Source: Flavihumibacter stibioxidans
Lineage (GTDB): Bacteria > Bacteroidota > Bacteroidia > Chitinophagales > Chitinophagaceae
Direction: 5' to 3'
Assembly (NCBI RefSeq): GCF_014332695.1
Contig: NZ_MBUA01000001.1
Coordinates: 1,302,001 to 1,366,000, forward strand
DNA: 64,000 nucleotides
Part shown: in pieces, positions 42,475-52,746 of the stretch
Layout of the letters: each line of letters starts with the position of its first letter
Position numbering within the stretch: the stretch's first letter is position 1
Notes under the pieces: model-generated
Databases searched by the model: none
What the model was told of the DNA's origin: nothing
The model's input: only the letters and a program-made list of their open reading frames with translations
Position numbers and translations under genes: made by a program

Positions 42475-45021
42475 ATGGTTAAAAACCCTTTACCGGGCAA
42501 AATGCTCCCGGTTTTATTTTTAGGCATGGCTTTGCAGCTCAGCGCTTTCAGCCAGCAAAGGCCCCAGGCTGGTCCCCCCGCCAATGCAAATGCCGCCGCA
42601 CCCGCCGCCCCTGCCCGCAGCACCGGCCCAAAACCATACAAAGAAGTCATCACGTCCAAAGCTGTTACCGATGACGGTCTTTTTAAGGTGCACAAGGTGG
42701 AAGAAAAATACTTTTTTGAAATTGAAGATTCCATCCTCGGTCGTGATATCCTGGTAATCAACCGCTTGTCCAAGGCGGCCGCCGGCATGCGCAACTTCTT
42801 TTTCGGGTATGCGGGCGACAAGATCGGTGACAATGTGATCAGGTTTGAAAAGGGCCCTTCCAACAAGGTATTCCTGCGCGTGGTTTCTTTTGAAGAAATG
42901 GCCGGCGACTCCACCCAGCCTATGTTCAGGGCGGTGGTGAACTCAAATATCCAGGCCATCGCACAGAGCTTTGATATTGCCTCCCTGGGTAAGGATTCAA
43001 CCGGAGTGGTTATAGACGTAACCAGTTTCCTGAACAGCGACAACGATGTCCTCAATTTCGATCCCAGCCGCAAAAGGGCCTTCCGGATTGGTTCCATTCA
43101 GGCAGACAAGTCCTATATCAATACCGTGAAGTCTTTCCCGCTGAATACGGAGGTCAAAACGGTAAAAACCTATTCCAGGGCGGCAGCCACGGGTGCGCCT
43201 GTCCCAGGCATGCCTGCAGCGCCGCAGGGTGGTGCCTATACCGTGGAGATCAACAGTTCAATGCTCCTGTTGCCGGTTACCCCGATGAAGCCCCGCTACT
43301 ACGACGAAAGGGTGGGCTATTTCACCCGACGCTATGTGGATTTCAGCAAAAATCCGCAGGGAGTGGAAACCGTACAAATGGTGAACCGCTGGAAGCTGGA
43401 ACCCAAAGATGCTGATATCGAAAAATACAGGCGGGGTGAACTGGTGGAGCCTAAAAAACCCATAATCTATTACATCGACCCGGCCACCCCGAAGAAATGG
43501 GTTCCTTACCTGATCCAGGGTGTAAACGACTGGCAGGCTGCTTTTGAAAAAGCCGGTTTCAAAAACGCGATCATGGCGAAGGAAGCACCAGTCAATGATC
43601 CCGAGTGGAGCCTCGAAGATGCCCGCTATTCCGCCATTGTGTACAAGCCCTCCGATGTGCCAAACGCCAGCGGTCCCAATGAAAACGATCCCCGCAGCGG
43701 AGAGATCCTGGAAAGCCATATCAACTGGTACCACAACGTTATGGAACTGCTCCGTAACTGGTATTTCGTTCAGGCTGCACCCAATGACCCGCGTGCCCGC
43801 ACCATGAATTTTGACGATAAACTGATGGGGGAACTGATCCGTTTCGTGTCCTCCCATGAAGTGGGACATACGCTTGGCCTCCGCCACAATTTCGGTTCTT
43901 CTTCCACCGTTCCGGTTGAAAAACTGCGGGATAAAAAATGGCTGGAAGAAAATGGCCACACTCCTTCCATCATGGACTATGCCCGTTTCAATTATGTGGC
44001 ACAGCCGGAGGACAATGTAGGAGAAGCAGGCCTCTTCCCGCGCATCGGCGACTATGATAAGTGGGCCATCGAATGGGGATACAAATGGCTTCCGGACGCA
44101 AAAACTGCCGACGATGAAGTTCCCATCCTGAATGCCCTCACTATCGAAAAGCTCAAGAATAAAAGGCACTGGTTCGGACGCGAAACCAATGGCGACGACC
44201 CCCGTTCACAAAACGAGGACCTGGGTGATAATTCCATGAAGGCCAGCGCTTACGGTGTGAAAAACCTGCAGCGTATTGTTCCCAACCTGGCAGCCTGGAC
44301 CCGCGAACCAAACGAGGATTTCTCCAACCTGGGAAAACTCTACAACGAAGTGCTGACCCAGTTCGGCCGATATATCGGGCATGTGAGCAAGAATATTGCC
44401 GGTATTACCGAAACCCCCAAGACCGTTGAGCAGGCTGGTCCCGTGTACGAATACGTATCACGTGAAACCCAGAAGGAAGCAATGGATTTCCTGAACAAAC
44501 AGGTATTCACTACCCCCACCTGGCTGTTGGACCAGCAGATCTTTGCCAAAACCGGTAATACCAGCGTATCGGTGGTAAACCGCGTGCAGGATGCCGCCCT
44601 GGCCAGGGTATTGAGTGCCGGAACCATCAACAAGCTGCTGAACGCAGAAGCTGAACTGGGCAATAAAACCTATACCCTGAATGAATTAATGACCGACCTG
44701 CGCAGGAATATCTTTACCGAGATCAGCACCCGCAGGCCAATTGATATTTACAGGAGGAACCTGCAGAAGAACATGGTGGAGAGATTACTGGCCTTTGTAA
44801 AGCCACCCAGTGCTGCCCCGGCAAGCCTCTCCTCAGGTATCTTTATCAGCTTCGCACCAGCTATCAGCCGCAACAGCGATGCCATATCTTTTGCCAAAGG
44901 CACCCTCAGGGCTATTCAGGCAGATATCCGCGCTGCCATGGCCAGTTATCCTGATGCAGCCAGCAAATACCATTTGCAGGATCTGATTGACAGGATCAGC
45001 GATGGTCTTAGTGTGAAATAA
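42475..45021 (+). CDS. Secreted zinc-dependent metalloprotease (DUF5117/DUF5118 type)
   Basis: 848 residues with a signal peptide (cleavage near ALQLSAFSQQ) and an Ala/Pro-rich linker. The metal site HEVGHTLGLRHN (His461, Glu462, His465) and the following SIMDYARFNYVAQPED Met-turn belong to the metzincin-like group with DUF5117/5118/4953 domains common in Bacteroidota. Expected to act in the periplasm or outside. Single gene with its own terminator. Confidence 0.88.
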   Translation: MVKNPLPGKMLPVLFLGMALQLSAFSQQRPQAGPPANANAAAPAAPARSTGPKPYKEVITSKAVTDDGLFKVHKVEEKYFFEIEDSILGRDILVINRLSKAAAGMRNFFFGYAGDKIGDNVIRFEKGPSNKVFLRVVSFEEMAGDSTQPMFRAVVNSNIQAIAQSFDIASLGKDSTGVVIDVTSFLNSDNDVLNFDPSRKRAFRIGSIQADKSYINTVKSFPLNTEVKTVKTYSRAAATGAPVPGMPAAPQGGAYTVEINSSMLLLPVTPMKPRYYDERVGYFTRRYVDFSKNPQGVETVQMVNRWKLEPKDADIEKYRRGELVEPKKPIIYYIDPATPKKWVPYLIQGVNDWQAAFEKAGFKNAIMAKEAPVNDPEWSLEDARYSAIVYKPSDVPNASGPNENDPRSGEILESHINWYHNVMELLRNWYFVQAAPNDPRARTMNFDDKLMGELIRFVSSHEVGHTLGLRHNFGSSSTVPVEKLRDKKWLEENGHTPSIMDYARFNYVAQPEDNVGEAGLFPRIGDYDKWAIEWGYKWLPDAKTADDEVPILNALTIEKLKNKRHWFGRETNGDDPRSQNEDLGDNSMKASAYGVKNLQRIVPNLAAWTREPNEDFSNLGKLYNEVLTQFGRYIGHVSKNIAGITETPKTVEQAGPVYEYVSRETQKEAMDFLNKQVFTTPTWLLDQQIFAKTGNTSVSVVNRVQDAALARVLSAGTINKLLNAEAELGNKTYTLNELMTDLRRNIFTEISTRRPIDIYRRNLQKNMVERLLAFVKPPSAAPASLSSGIFISFAPAISRNSDAISFAKGTLRAIQADIRAAMASYPDAASKYHLQDLIDRISDGLSVK

Positions 45022-45036
45022 AAGTTCGGTTGCATA

Positions 45037-45076
45037 ATTAGAAAGGGGATGCCAGCACTGGCATCCCCTTTCTAAT
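45037..45076. terminator. Bidirectional intrinsic terminator
   Basis: An 18-bp perfect stem (45037-45054 with 45059-45076, loop GCAC) between the metalloprotease and the convergent ABC permease gene. It starts 15 bp after the protease stop and ends 16 bp before the permease stop. Confidence 0.92.
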
Positions 45077-45092
45077 ATCAGATAGGCAACAA

Positions 45093-46367
45093 TTATTCAT
45101 ATCGAAGCGCCTCTATCGGGTTCAGCCGGCTTGCCTTATAGGCAGGATAGGACCCAGCCGCCAGCCCCACAATTGAACAAATCAGCACCCCCAGGAAAAC
45201 CCACAACCAGGGAACCACAAAGCCGGTTTTCATCAGCATGCTCACAATGTTTCCCAGCAGTACCCCCAGCACAATTCCAATGATGGCGCCGATCATGCTG
45301 ATGAGGATAGCCTCCAGCAGGAACTGCCATCTTACATTACTCTGCCTGCCTCCGATAGCCTTGATCAATCCCACTTCCTTGGTCCTTTCGGTTACCGCCA
45401 CCAGCATGATATTCATGAGGCCGATGGCTGCACCCATGAGGGTAATAAAGCCGATCACGACCGCCGAAGCTGTCAGCCAGCCGATCTGCTTCATGGCCAT
45501 CTCTGCAAAAGCATCACTTTTATCGATCAGGAAATTGCTCTCCTCCTTGATCTCGTTTTTCCGGATCACCCTGAAAACCCCTTCCGCCTCACCGATAGCC
45601 GTTTCAATATTGATGAGATCCGGTGCTTTTACCCCTATCAGGAAGGAAGAATTCGCACTGCTGGTGAAAAATCGACGGACGGAATTATAAGTGGTAATGA
45701 TATTATTATCGAGGCTGCGGCCAAAAGTAGACCCCTTCGGTTCAAGGGTGCCTACTACCCTGAAGGGGATATTATTAATCCGGATAATCTTTTCCAGCGG
45801 CCGTTCGGGGTTCCCCGAACCGAATAATTTATCCGCCACATCCTTTCCGATCAGGCAGACATTCCTGCCGGTGCTTACATCCAGTTCATTCAGGTTACGG
45901 CCTGCAGCAATTACAAAGCCATTCATATCGAGATAGTTCTCATCGCCGCCATTCACCCACACAGTCGGATTGGTCTTTTTATTTTCAAACGCAACGGTAT
46001 TGTTGTTCCCACCACCCAGCGACAAAGCCACTTTGGCGGGATAATCGTATCGTTCCTTGAAAGCCTCTGCCTGCTCCCGGGTAATCGGCTTGTTGGTGCT
46101 GGATTTCTTAAGTTTCCTGCCGTTTTTCTGTTCCTTTTTCAGTTCTCCCCTGTCGAACCGGAATGCCGACCGGTAGCGGATGCTGAATCCATTGGCTCCC
46201 ATGCTGGAAAAACTTTCCATGAACTTCTGCGAGATGGCCTGTATAGCGGTGTTGATACCAATCAGGGCAGCAATACCCAGGGCAATGATGGATACAGTAA
46301 TACCGGTCCTCAATCCATTGGAACGTATGGTCCTGAAAGACAGCGAAAGCGTATCGGAGAAGTTCAT
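45093..46367 (-). CDS. MacB/FtsX-type ABC transporter permease
   Basis: 424 residues: N-terminal membrane helix (about 20-45), a large periplasmic MacB-core domain (50-290), and three C-terminal helices with [22 protein letters not shown] and [17 protein letters not shown] endings typical of lipoprotein or antimicrobial-peptide exporters. No ATPase gene is next to it in this window, so its MacB-type nucleotide-binding partner is encoded elsewhere. Confidence 0.88.
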   Translation of the reverse strand: MNFSDTLSLSFRTIRSNGLRTGITVSIIALGIAALIGINTAIQAISQKFMESFSSMGANGFSIRYRSAFRFDRGELKKEQKNGRKLKKSSTNKPITREQAEAFKERYDYPAKVALSLGGGNNNTVAFENKKTNPTVWVNGGDENYLDMNGFVIAAGRNLNELDVSTGRNVCLIGKDVADKLFGSGNPERPLEKIIRINNIPFRVVGTLEPKGSTFGRSLDNNIITTYNSVRRFFTSSANSSFLIGVKAPDLINIETAIGEAEGVFRVIRKNEIKEESNFLIDKSDAFAEMAMKQIGWLTASAVVIGFITLMGAAIGLMNIMLVAVTERTKEVGLIKAIGGRQSNVRWQFLLEAILISMIGAIIGIVLGVLLGNIVSMLMKTGFVVPWLWVFLGVLICSIVGLAAGSYPAYKASRLNPIEALRYE

Positions 46368-46383
46368 GCAGTGAAAATAAGAA

Positions 46384-46412
46384 AGGTGTCTGACATATGA
46401 TGTCAGACACCT
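46384..46412 (-). terminator. Intrinsic terminator of the nuo operon
   Basis: A 12-bp perfect stem (AGGTGTCTGACA / TGTCAGACACCT) with a 5-nt loop and a T-rich tail on the minus strand, 56 bp after nuoN. Confidence 0.87.
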
Positions 46413-46467
46413 CCTCAGCCACGGAAAAAAACTGTATCGGCAGGGCCGCTGGTCTTATGCCCGGCAC

Positions 46468-47844
46468 CTAGAAATACAGGTACTGCAGCACCATATTCGG
46501 GAAAATACCCAGCAGGATAATGACCGCGGCCACACCAATCAGCAACCAGCGGAAGCCGGAACTAACAGGCTCAGTTTCGGCAGCGCCCTCCTTGAAGTAC
46601 ATGGATTGAATGACGCGGAAATAATAGTACACGCTGACTACAGCCATGAGGATAGCAAAGAATACCAGCCACAAATGCGAGCCGCTTTTAACGGCCGATG
46701 CCAGCATAAAATATTTTGCAAAAAAACCGATGGTCAGCGGTATGCCGGCCAGCGACAACAGGAACACCGTGGTGGTGGCTGCCAGCACGGGCTGGGTGCG
46801 GGCCAGGCCATTGAATCCTTCAAAAGTATAATCCTTCATTTTTACCAGCACGGCAAAAATGCCTACTGTTGCCAGGCTGTAACCAAGTGCATAAAGGATA
46901 ATGCCTTCCTTTGAATAGGAATTGATGCTGAACAATGCAAACATCATAAAACCGGCCTGTGCAATGGAGGAATAGGCCAGCATACGCTTCACGCTCTGCT
47001 GGAATATAGCCGTGATGTTTCCGACCAGCAGCGTTGCGGCTGTCAGCACGGCAACCATGAGTTTCCAGTCGGTTCCGCTGGTTGCGAAAATAATATCGAA
47101 TAACCTGACCAAGCCGATGAACACGGCGGCTTTTACAATAGTTGCCATGAAGGAAGTGAACACAGTCGGCGCGCCATCATACACATCGGGCGTCCAGAAA
47201 TGGAAAGGCGCCACTGATACCTTGAAAGCCATGCTGATCAGGAGCAGCAATAAGCCGGCATAAAACCAGGCATCCCTTCCCTGGTTGATGGTAGCCGCGA
47301 TCGTATCGAGGCTGAAACTTCCCTTTGCACCATAAATCAGGGCAATACCCATCAGCATGATACCGGTGGAGAAGGTTCCCATCAGGAAGTATTTAAGGGC
47401 GGCTTCGTTGCTCTTAAGATTTCGCTTGTCGCTTCCCGTTAGAATGTACAGGGGAATCGAGATGATCTCAATTCCCAGGAAGAGCATCAACAGTGAGTTG
47501 AATGACGAGACCAGCGCCACGCCGCAGAGAATGAAAAATATAAGTGCAAAGTATTCGGCCACGTTGATGCCTACCCTGGTAATATCTCTTGCAGAGAGGA
47601 GAAAATACAGGAGGGTTGCTGCAAATGCAATGCTGTTGAAGAGCAGGCCGAACCGGTTGAACTGGAGCATATTCCGTGTATTCACATCGAATACCCTGAA
47701 GCCGTTCATCTCAATGATATTTACTGCCAGCAGCAAAACCATCCCTGCGATAGCGATGTTTTTGAGCATCACCTTGTTGGATACGAAGATGCCACTGAAC
47801 ATCAGCACTACACCTAATATTGCGGAAAGAATTATTGCGTTCAT
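46468..47844 (-). CDS. nuoN: NADH-quinone oxidoreductase subunit N
   Basis: 458 residues, about 13 membrane helices, Mrp-antiporter-like fold. Conserved Lys/Glu half-channel parts are visible (GIEIISIPLYILTG; AFKVSVAPFHFWTPDVYDGAP; VKRMLAYSSIAQAGFM). One of three proton-pumping subunits; last gene of nuoA-N. Confidence 0.94.
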   Translation of the reverse strand: MNAIILSAILGVVLMFSGIFVSNKVMLKNIAIAGMVLLLAVNIIEMNGFRVFDVNTRNMLQFNRFGLLFNSIAFAATLLYFLLSARDITRVGINVAEYFALIFFILCGVALVSSFNSLLMLFLGIEIISIPLYILTGSDKRNLKSNEAALKYFLMGTFSTGIMLMGIALIYGAKGSFSLDTIAATINQGRDAWFYAGLLLLLISMAFKVSVAPFHFWTPDVYDGAPTVFTSFMATIVKAAVFIGLVRLFDIIFATSGTDWKLMVAVLTAATLLVGNITAIFQQSVKRMLAYSSIAQAGFMMFALFSINSYSKEGIILYALGYSLATVGIFAVLVKMKDYTFEGFNGLARTQPVLAATTTVFLLSLAGIPLTIGFFAKYFMLASAVKSGSHLWLVFFAILMAVVSVYYYFRVIQSMYFKEGAAETEPVSSGFRWLLIGVAAVIILLGIFPNMVLQYLYF

Positions 47845-47865
47845 ACTATTTCAGGTCGTTTGCTG

Positions 47866-49323
47866 TTATTTTAAATTCATCCTGCCCAGTATCTGCTCTG
47901 AGAGGTCACTGGTCAGTGACAACATGGGATTAGGAAATAAGCCGATCAGCAGTATGGCTACCACGATGATGGCCAGCGACAGTTGAACATTAAAGGAAAT
48001 ATCCGTAGCGTTCGCAGTCAGTGCATTGGTTTCACCGTAAAATACTTTCTGGATCATTTTCAGCGTGTACACAGCACCCAGGATGATGGTGATGATACCG
48101 GCCACTGCGTAGGCAACCCCGAAATTGGTTGCAGTGGATCCAAGCACCCCGTTGAACATCATGAATTCACCGATAAAGGCGTTGGTCAGCGGCATGGCGA
48201 TATTGGCCAGTGCCACGATCACGAGCAGGATGGTTAAAACAGGTGCTTTCTGCGCAAGCCCGCCCAGTTCGCTGATCTTCCTGGTTCCGAATTTCTGTTC
48301 AATCACATTCACCACGATCCACATTCCCAGGATATTGATACCATGGTTGAACATCTGGATCATTACACCCTGCAGGCCACTGTAGCTTGGCGCAAATACT
48401 GCCAGGATCATCAGTCCTATGTGGGCAATGGAAGAATAGGCAACCAGTTTTTTCAGGTCATCCTGGCGCATGGCGATGAAGGAGGCATACAACATGCCCA
48501 CTACGGCAAGGGTAGCGAAATTATCACCCCACTGGTAGGTGGCGGCAGGCACCACAGGCGCCAGCCAGCGCAGCAGTCCGAATATACCCATCTTGGCCAT
48601 GATGGCACTGAGGATCATCGTAACCGGTGTGGGTGATTGTTCATAAGTATCGGGTTGCCAGGTATGGAAAGGGAAGAGAGGCATCTTGATGGCGAAGGCC
48701 AGGGCCAGCATCAGGAAAATAGCCATTTCCTCCCGGGGTGCCATATTCAGTTTGACAAAGTCTGCCCATGCAAATGATCCGCCTGCCTTAAAGTAAAGCA
48801 TGATGAGTCCGATCAGCATGAACAGGGATCCCAGGAAAGTATACACAAAGAATTTGATGGTAACCTGTATCCGCTTTTCCCCACCCCAGCGGGAGCTGAG
48901 GAAGTAAAGCGGGATCAGTGCCAGTTCCCAGAAGAAATAGAAGAGCATGGCATCCATGGACATGAATACTCCCAGCAGGCCGGCCTGTGACAACAGCATC
49001 AGTCCCAGGAAACGGTTGTGGTCGGGGTATTGATTGTTCCAGGTTGAATAAAAAATGATCGGAAAACTCAGTGTGGTGAGCAGGCAAAGCAACTGGCTCA
49101 TACCATCCAGTGCGAAATGGAAGCGGCTGTTGAGTGCACCGATCCAGGACTGGTTATAGGTCAGGTGCGCTGCATCGTTCCACACACTCATTCCTGCCAG
49201 CATCACAGCGAGCGAAACAAGGGAGGCCAAAAGGGCAATTGATTTTGCCATTGCTTCCTGCCGGATCGCAAACAAAGCTGCTCCGGTTATCAGGGGAATC
49301 AAGATCAGTAAAACTGGTACCAT
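47866..49323 (-). CDS. nuoM: NADH-quinone oxidoreductase subunit M
   Basis: 485 residues with antiporter-like helices: FYFFWELALIPLYFL, AIKMPLFPFHTWQPDTYEQSP and LKKLVAYSSIAHIGLM. Proton-pumping membrane-arm subunit. 31 bp after nuoL and 21 bp before nuoN. Confidence 0.95.
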   Translation of the reverse strand: MVPVLLILIPLITGAALFAIRQEAMAKSIALLASLVSLAVMLAGMSVWNDAAHLTYNQSWIGALNSRFHFALDGMSQLLCLLTTLSFPIIFYSTWNNQYPDHNRFLGLMLLSQAGLLGVFMSMDAMLFYFFWELALIPLYFLSSRWGGEKRIQVTIKFFVYTFLGSLFMLIGLIMLYFKAGGSFAWADFVKLNMAPREEMAIFLMLALAFAIKMPLFPFHTWQPDTYEQSPTPVTMILSAIMAKMGIFGLLRWLAPVVPAATYQWGDNFATLAVVGMLYASFIAMRQDDLKKLVAYSSIAHIGLMILAVFAPSYSGLQGVMIQMFNHGINILGMWIVVNVIEQKFGTRKISELGGLAQKAPVLTILLVIVALANIAMPLTNAFIGEFMMFNGVLGSTATNFGVAYAVAGIITIILGAVYTLKMIQKVFYGETNALTANATDISFNVQLSLAIIVVAILLIGLFPNPMLSLTSDLSEQILGRMNLK

Positions 49324-49354
49324 TATTTGAATCTCGTTTCTTTCAGTTGATCAA

Positions 49355-51256
49355 TTATTTCTTCAGGAAAATCTGCAGGGCGAAAAGCAGGATGATGCCG
49401 ATAACCATCAGCAACACATAACTACCTACCTGGCCGCTTTGCAATAACCTTACCTGGCGACTTGCATACTGTACACTCTTACCTACACCGTTCACCACCC
49501 AGTCAATACCGTATTTATCAAGTTTTCCCAGCAATTTTCCGAACGCATTCACAGGACGCACGATGATGGCATCATACAGTTCATCCACATACCATTTGTT
49601 CTCCAGCAGTTTCGCAAGGCCGGAGGTTTCCGCATCAGTCTTTTCGTATTTTTTGAACCTGCCAACGGCCAGGAAAATAACCACCACAATCACTGCCATC
49701 AGGCCAAACATCAGCATCAGTTCCGTGCTGTGGTCGATGTGATGGGGCTCAGCCAGTTTAGCTGAACCGGCGAAAACCGGCGACAGGAACTGGTTCAGTG
49801 AATGGGCATTGTGCACCAGCACTTCGGGAATCCCTACCAAACCACCTGCAAGGCTCAGAAGGGCCAGGATCACCAGGGGAATGGTCATTGCGGCGGGCGA
49901 CTCATGAAGATGGTGTTCCTGTTCATGGGTTCCCCTGAACTTGCCAAGGAATGTCATGGAATAAAGCCGGAACATATAGAATGCCGTCATCAGGGCGCCG
50001 AGCGCTCCAAGTGCCCAGATCGCGGGGCTTTTGGCAAAAGCGGCAGCCAGTATCTCATCCTTGGAGAAAAATCCGGAGAATGGAATGATACCTGCAATGG
50101 CGAGGCATCCTACCAAAAAAGTAAGGTGGGTGGTTTTCATGTATTTACTCAGTCCGCCCATATTTCTGATATCCTGTTCATGGTGCATGGCATGTATAAC
50201 CGAACCCGCACCAAGGAATAGCAGGGCCTTGAAGAAGGCATGCGTCATGACATGGAATACGGCACCGGTGTAAGCACCCACACCCAGGGCAATAAACATA
50301 TAACCCAGCTGGCTAACCGTAGAATAAGCCAGCACTTTTTTGATATCGTTTTGTTTGAGCGCGATGGTGGCTGCCAGCAAGGCAGTGGCCGTACCAATAA
50401 TGGTAATCACGGTCTGCGTGGTGGGCGCCATGGTGTAAAGGATATTGCTGCGGGCGATCATGTAGATACCTGCAGTGACCATCGTAGCGGCATGGATCAG
50501 CGCAGATACAGGCGTGGGGCCTGCCATCGCGTCGGGTAACCAGGTGTACAGGGGAATCTGGGCACTCTTTCCGGTTGCACCGATGAACAGCAATATTGTG
50601 ATGATGGTGATATCCCTGGCAGACAGTTCACCCGCTTTGGCGAATACGTCGGCATAGGTAACCGTTCCGAGTTTGGAGAGGAGCCAGAATAAAGCCAGCA
50701 GGAAGGCCGCATCACCGATACGGTTCATGATAAATGCTTTATTGGCGGCACTGGTATAATCAATGTTTTTGAACCAGTACCCGATCAGCAGGTAAGAACA
50801 GAGACCCACACCTTCCCAGCCGATGAACATGATCACGTAATTGGATCCCAGCACCAGCAGCAGCATGGAGAATACGAACAGGTTCAGGTATGCGAAATAG
50901 CGTGCGTAGTGTGAATCACTCTCCGTGTTCATATACGCGGTCGAATATACATGGATCAGGAAACCGATGCCGGTAATGATCAGCAGGAAAAGGCTGCTGA
51001 GCTGGTCAACCTGGAAGGCAAAGGGGATCGATGTCTTCCCGAAGGAGATGAAATCAAACAGGGTGACCACTCCGGTGGAACCGGATTTTACCTGCATGAA
51101 AATCATCACACTCACAATGAAGGAAGCAAGGATGGAGCCCGAACCAATGATACCGGCCAGTGGCTTCGACAAACTGTTTCTGAGCAAGCCGTTCAGCAGA
51201 AAGCCCACCAGTGGGAACATAGGAACCAGCCAAACGTAGTCAATGATATTGTTCAT
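49355..51256 (-). CDS. nuoL: NADH-quinone oxidoreductase subunit L
   Basis: 633 residues; MFIGWEGVGLCSYLLIGYW, AQIPLYTWLPDAMAGPTPVSALIHAATMV and VLAYSTVSQLGYM are diagnostic. The C-terminal long lateral helix follows (about 520-600). Distal proton-pumping subunit. 1-bp gap to nuoK. Confidence 0.96.
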   Translation of the reverse strand: MNNIIDYVWLVPMFPLVGFLLNGLLRNSLSKPLAGIIGSGSILASFIVSVMIFMQVKSGSTGVVTLFDFISFGKTSIPFAFQVDQLSSLFLLIITGIGFLIHVYSTAYMNTESDSHYARYFAYLNLFVFSMLLLVLGSNYVIMFIGWEGVGLCSYLLIGYWFKNIDYTSAANKAFIMNRIGDAAFLLALFWLLSKLGTVTYADVFAKAGELSARDITIITILLFIGATGKSAQIPLYTWLPDAMAGPTPVSALIHAATMVTAGIYMIARSNILYTMAPTTQTVITIIGTATALLAATIALKQNDIKKVLAYSTVSQLGYMFIALGVGAYTGAVFHVMTHAFFKALLFLGAGSVIHAMHHEQDIRNMGGLSKYMKTTHLTFLVGCLAIAGIIPFSGFFSKDEILAAAFAKSPAIWALGALGALMTAFYMFRLYSMTFLGKFRGTHEQEHHLHESPAAMTIPLVILALLSLAGGLVGIPEVLVHNAHSLNQFLSPVFAGSAKLAEPHHIDHSTELMLMFGLMAVIVVVIFLAVGRFKKYEKTDAETSGLAKLLENKWYVDELYDAIIVRPVNAFGKLLGKLDKYGIDWVVNGVGKSVQYASRQVRLLQSGQVGSYVLLMVIGIILLFALQIFLKK

Positions 51257-51257
51257 A

Positions 51258-51596
51258 TTAGTTTTTCAATCTGTTCAGGAAATTCACGTCAACTGAATGG
51301 GTATTCCGGTACATCATTACGATGATGGCAAGTCCGACAGTAACCTCTGCCGCAGCCACTACCATGATGAAGAAAACGAATAACTGTCCGTCGGCACCAT
51401 TGGTGGCAACTTTCAGGGCCGGATTGGCCGCATCGGCGAGGTGCATTTTTGAAAAGGCCACCAGCAGGAGGTTCACCGCATTCAGCATCAGTTCGATGCA
51501 CATGAAAATGATGATCGCATTCCTGCGGGTCAGCACGCCGATCACCCCAATCGAAAAAAGGGCAATGGCAACGAATATGTATGAGTTAATTGGCAT
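51258..51596 (-). CDS. nuoK: NADH-quinone oxidoreductase subunit K
   Basis: 112 residues, three helices, with the conserved Glu in [17 protein letters not shown] and a second Glu in [13 protein letters not shown]. Length normal for NuoK. Confidence 0.95.
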   Translation of the reverse strand: MPINSYIFVAIALFSIGVIGVLTRRNAIIIFMCIELMLNAVNLLLVAFSKMHLADAANPALKVATNGADGQLFVFFIMVVAAAEVTVGLAIIVMMYRNTHSVDVNFLNRLKN

Positions 51597-51632
51597 CTTT
51601 ATAATGAATTAGTCAATGGGTCAATGGGTCAA

Positions 51633-52133
51633 TTAGTCCTTCTTTCCCAGAACAACGGCGCCTACCATGGCACTCAGGAACAAAACGCTGCTGATTTCAA
51701 AAGGCACTACGTATTCTTTGAATAAGGTCTTACCAAGATTCTGCACCAGGCCGATATCGCCTTCCTTCATCAAAGCGGTGGTTGTTTTGGTGTCGGCGTC
51801 CCTGAGGGCAGCCACCATTACCAGCAACAGGCATCCGCCCGCGATCGTGCCGGCAAACTTCAACCACTTGTTCTTCTGCGGTTCCGTTTCGGTATTCAGG
51901 TTCATCAGCATGATCACGAAAAGGAAGAGTACCATGATGGCACCCGCATATACGATCAGGTTTACGATGGCGAGGAATTGCGCATTCAGCAGAATATAGT
52001 GTCCTGAAATAGCAAAGAAAGTAGCAATCAGGAATAGAACGCTGTAAACCGGGTTCCTGCTGGTGATCACCATCAGGGCGCTTCCAATTGCCATTACAGT
52101 CAGGAACCAGAATAATATTTGTGTAATACTCAT
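51633..52133 (-). CDS. nuoJ: NADH-quinone oxidoreductase subunit J
   Basis: 166 residues, five helices; VIYAGAIMVLFLFVIMLMN contains the pi-bulge helix conserved in NuoJ. The gap to nuoK carries a short tandem GTCAATGG repeat (51612-51633). Confidence 0.93.
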   Translation of the reverse strand: MSITQILFWFLTVMAIGSALMVITSRNPVYSVLFLIATFFAISGHYILLNAQFLAIVNLIVYAGAIMVLFLFVIMLMNLNTETEPQKNKWLKFAGTIAGGCLLLVMVAALRDADTKTTTALMKEGDIGLVQNLGKTLFKEYVVPFEISSVLFLSAMVGAVVLGKKD

Positions 52134-52141
52134 GATGATTG

Positions 52142-52687
52142 TTAGCTTTTTTTGACGCGTGATCCCAACGCTTTCTGGTACTGTTCAGGTTCTTTTTTCG
52201 GATCTGGAATCAGGAGGTCATTCTTGCCATAAATAAATCCCTCGCGTTTGAAGTTGGCAGGGGCAAATGTTTCACTAAGGTAAATAGCGTCTTTCGGACA
52301 GGCTTCCTCACAGAGTCCGCAGAAAATACAGCGCAGCATATTGATCTCATATTTCGCTGCATATTTTTCTTCACGGTACAGGTTCTCCTCCCCTTCCATC
52401 CTTTCTGCGGCTTCCATGGTAATGGCTTCAGCCGGACAGGCAACGGCACAGAGTCCGCAGGCTGTGCAGCGTTCACGGCCTTCCTCATCACGGTTCAGGA
52501 TATGCAGGCCACGGAATACCGGGCTGAAGGGCCTCTTCTCTTCCGGATACTGTATGGTTACCTTTTTCTTGAAAAAGTGTTTCAGTGTAATACCCATGCC
52601 CTTGGCAATGGCGGGAAGGTATAACTTCTCCAGTACCGTCATCGGGCGGCGGTCTACTGGTTTCGCTCTGTTGGTTAGTGTTTGCAT
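52142..52687 (-). CDS. nuoI: NADH-quinone oxidoreductase subunit I (2x 4Fe-4S)
   Basis: 181 residues with two cluster motifs, CTACGLCAVACPAEA and CIFCGLCEEACPKDA (clusters N6a, N6b). Connects the peripheral arm to NuoB. Normal length. Confidence 0.95.
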   Translation of the reverse strand: MQTLTNRAKPVDRRPMTVLEKLYLPAIAKGMGITLKHFFKKKVTIQYPEEKRPFSPVFRGLHILNRDEEGRERCTACGLCAVACPAEAITMEAAERMEGEENLYREEKYAAKYEINMLRCIFCGLCEEACPKDAIYLSETFAPANFKREGFIYGKNDLLIPDPKKEPEQYQKALGSRVKKS

Positions 52688-52746
52688 ATTCGAACAGCGG
52701 TTCGCAAAATTATTTTAATCCGGATTTCTCTCCAAGTTGAACCAAC

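Noticed and set aside
43258-44169. Long minus-strand frame (303 codons) inside the metalloprotease gene
   Set aside because: Antisense shadow of a well-supported gene; translation has no domain.
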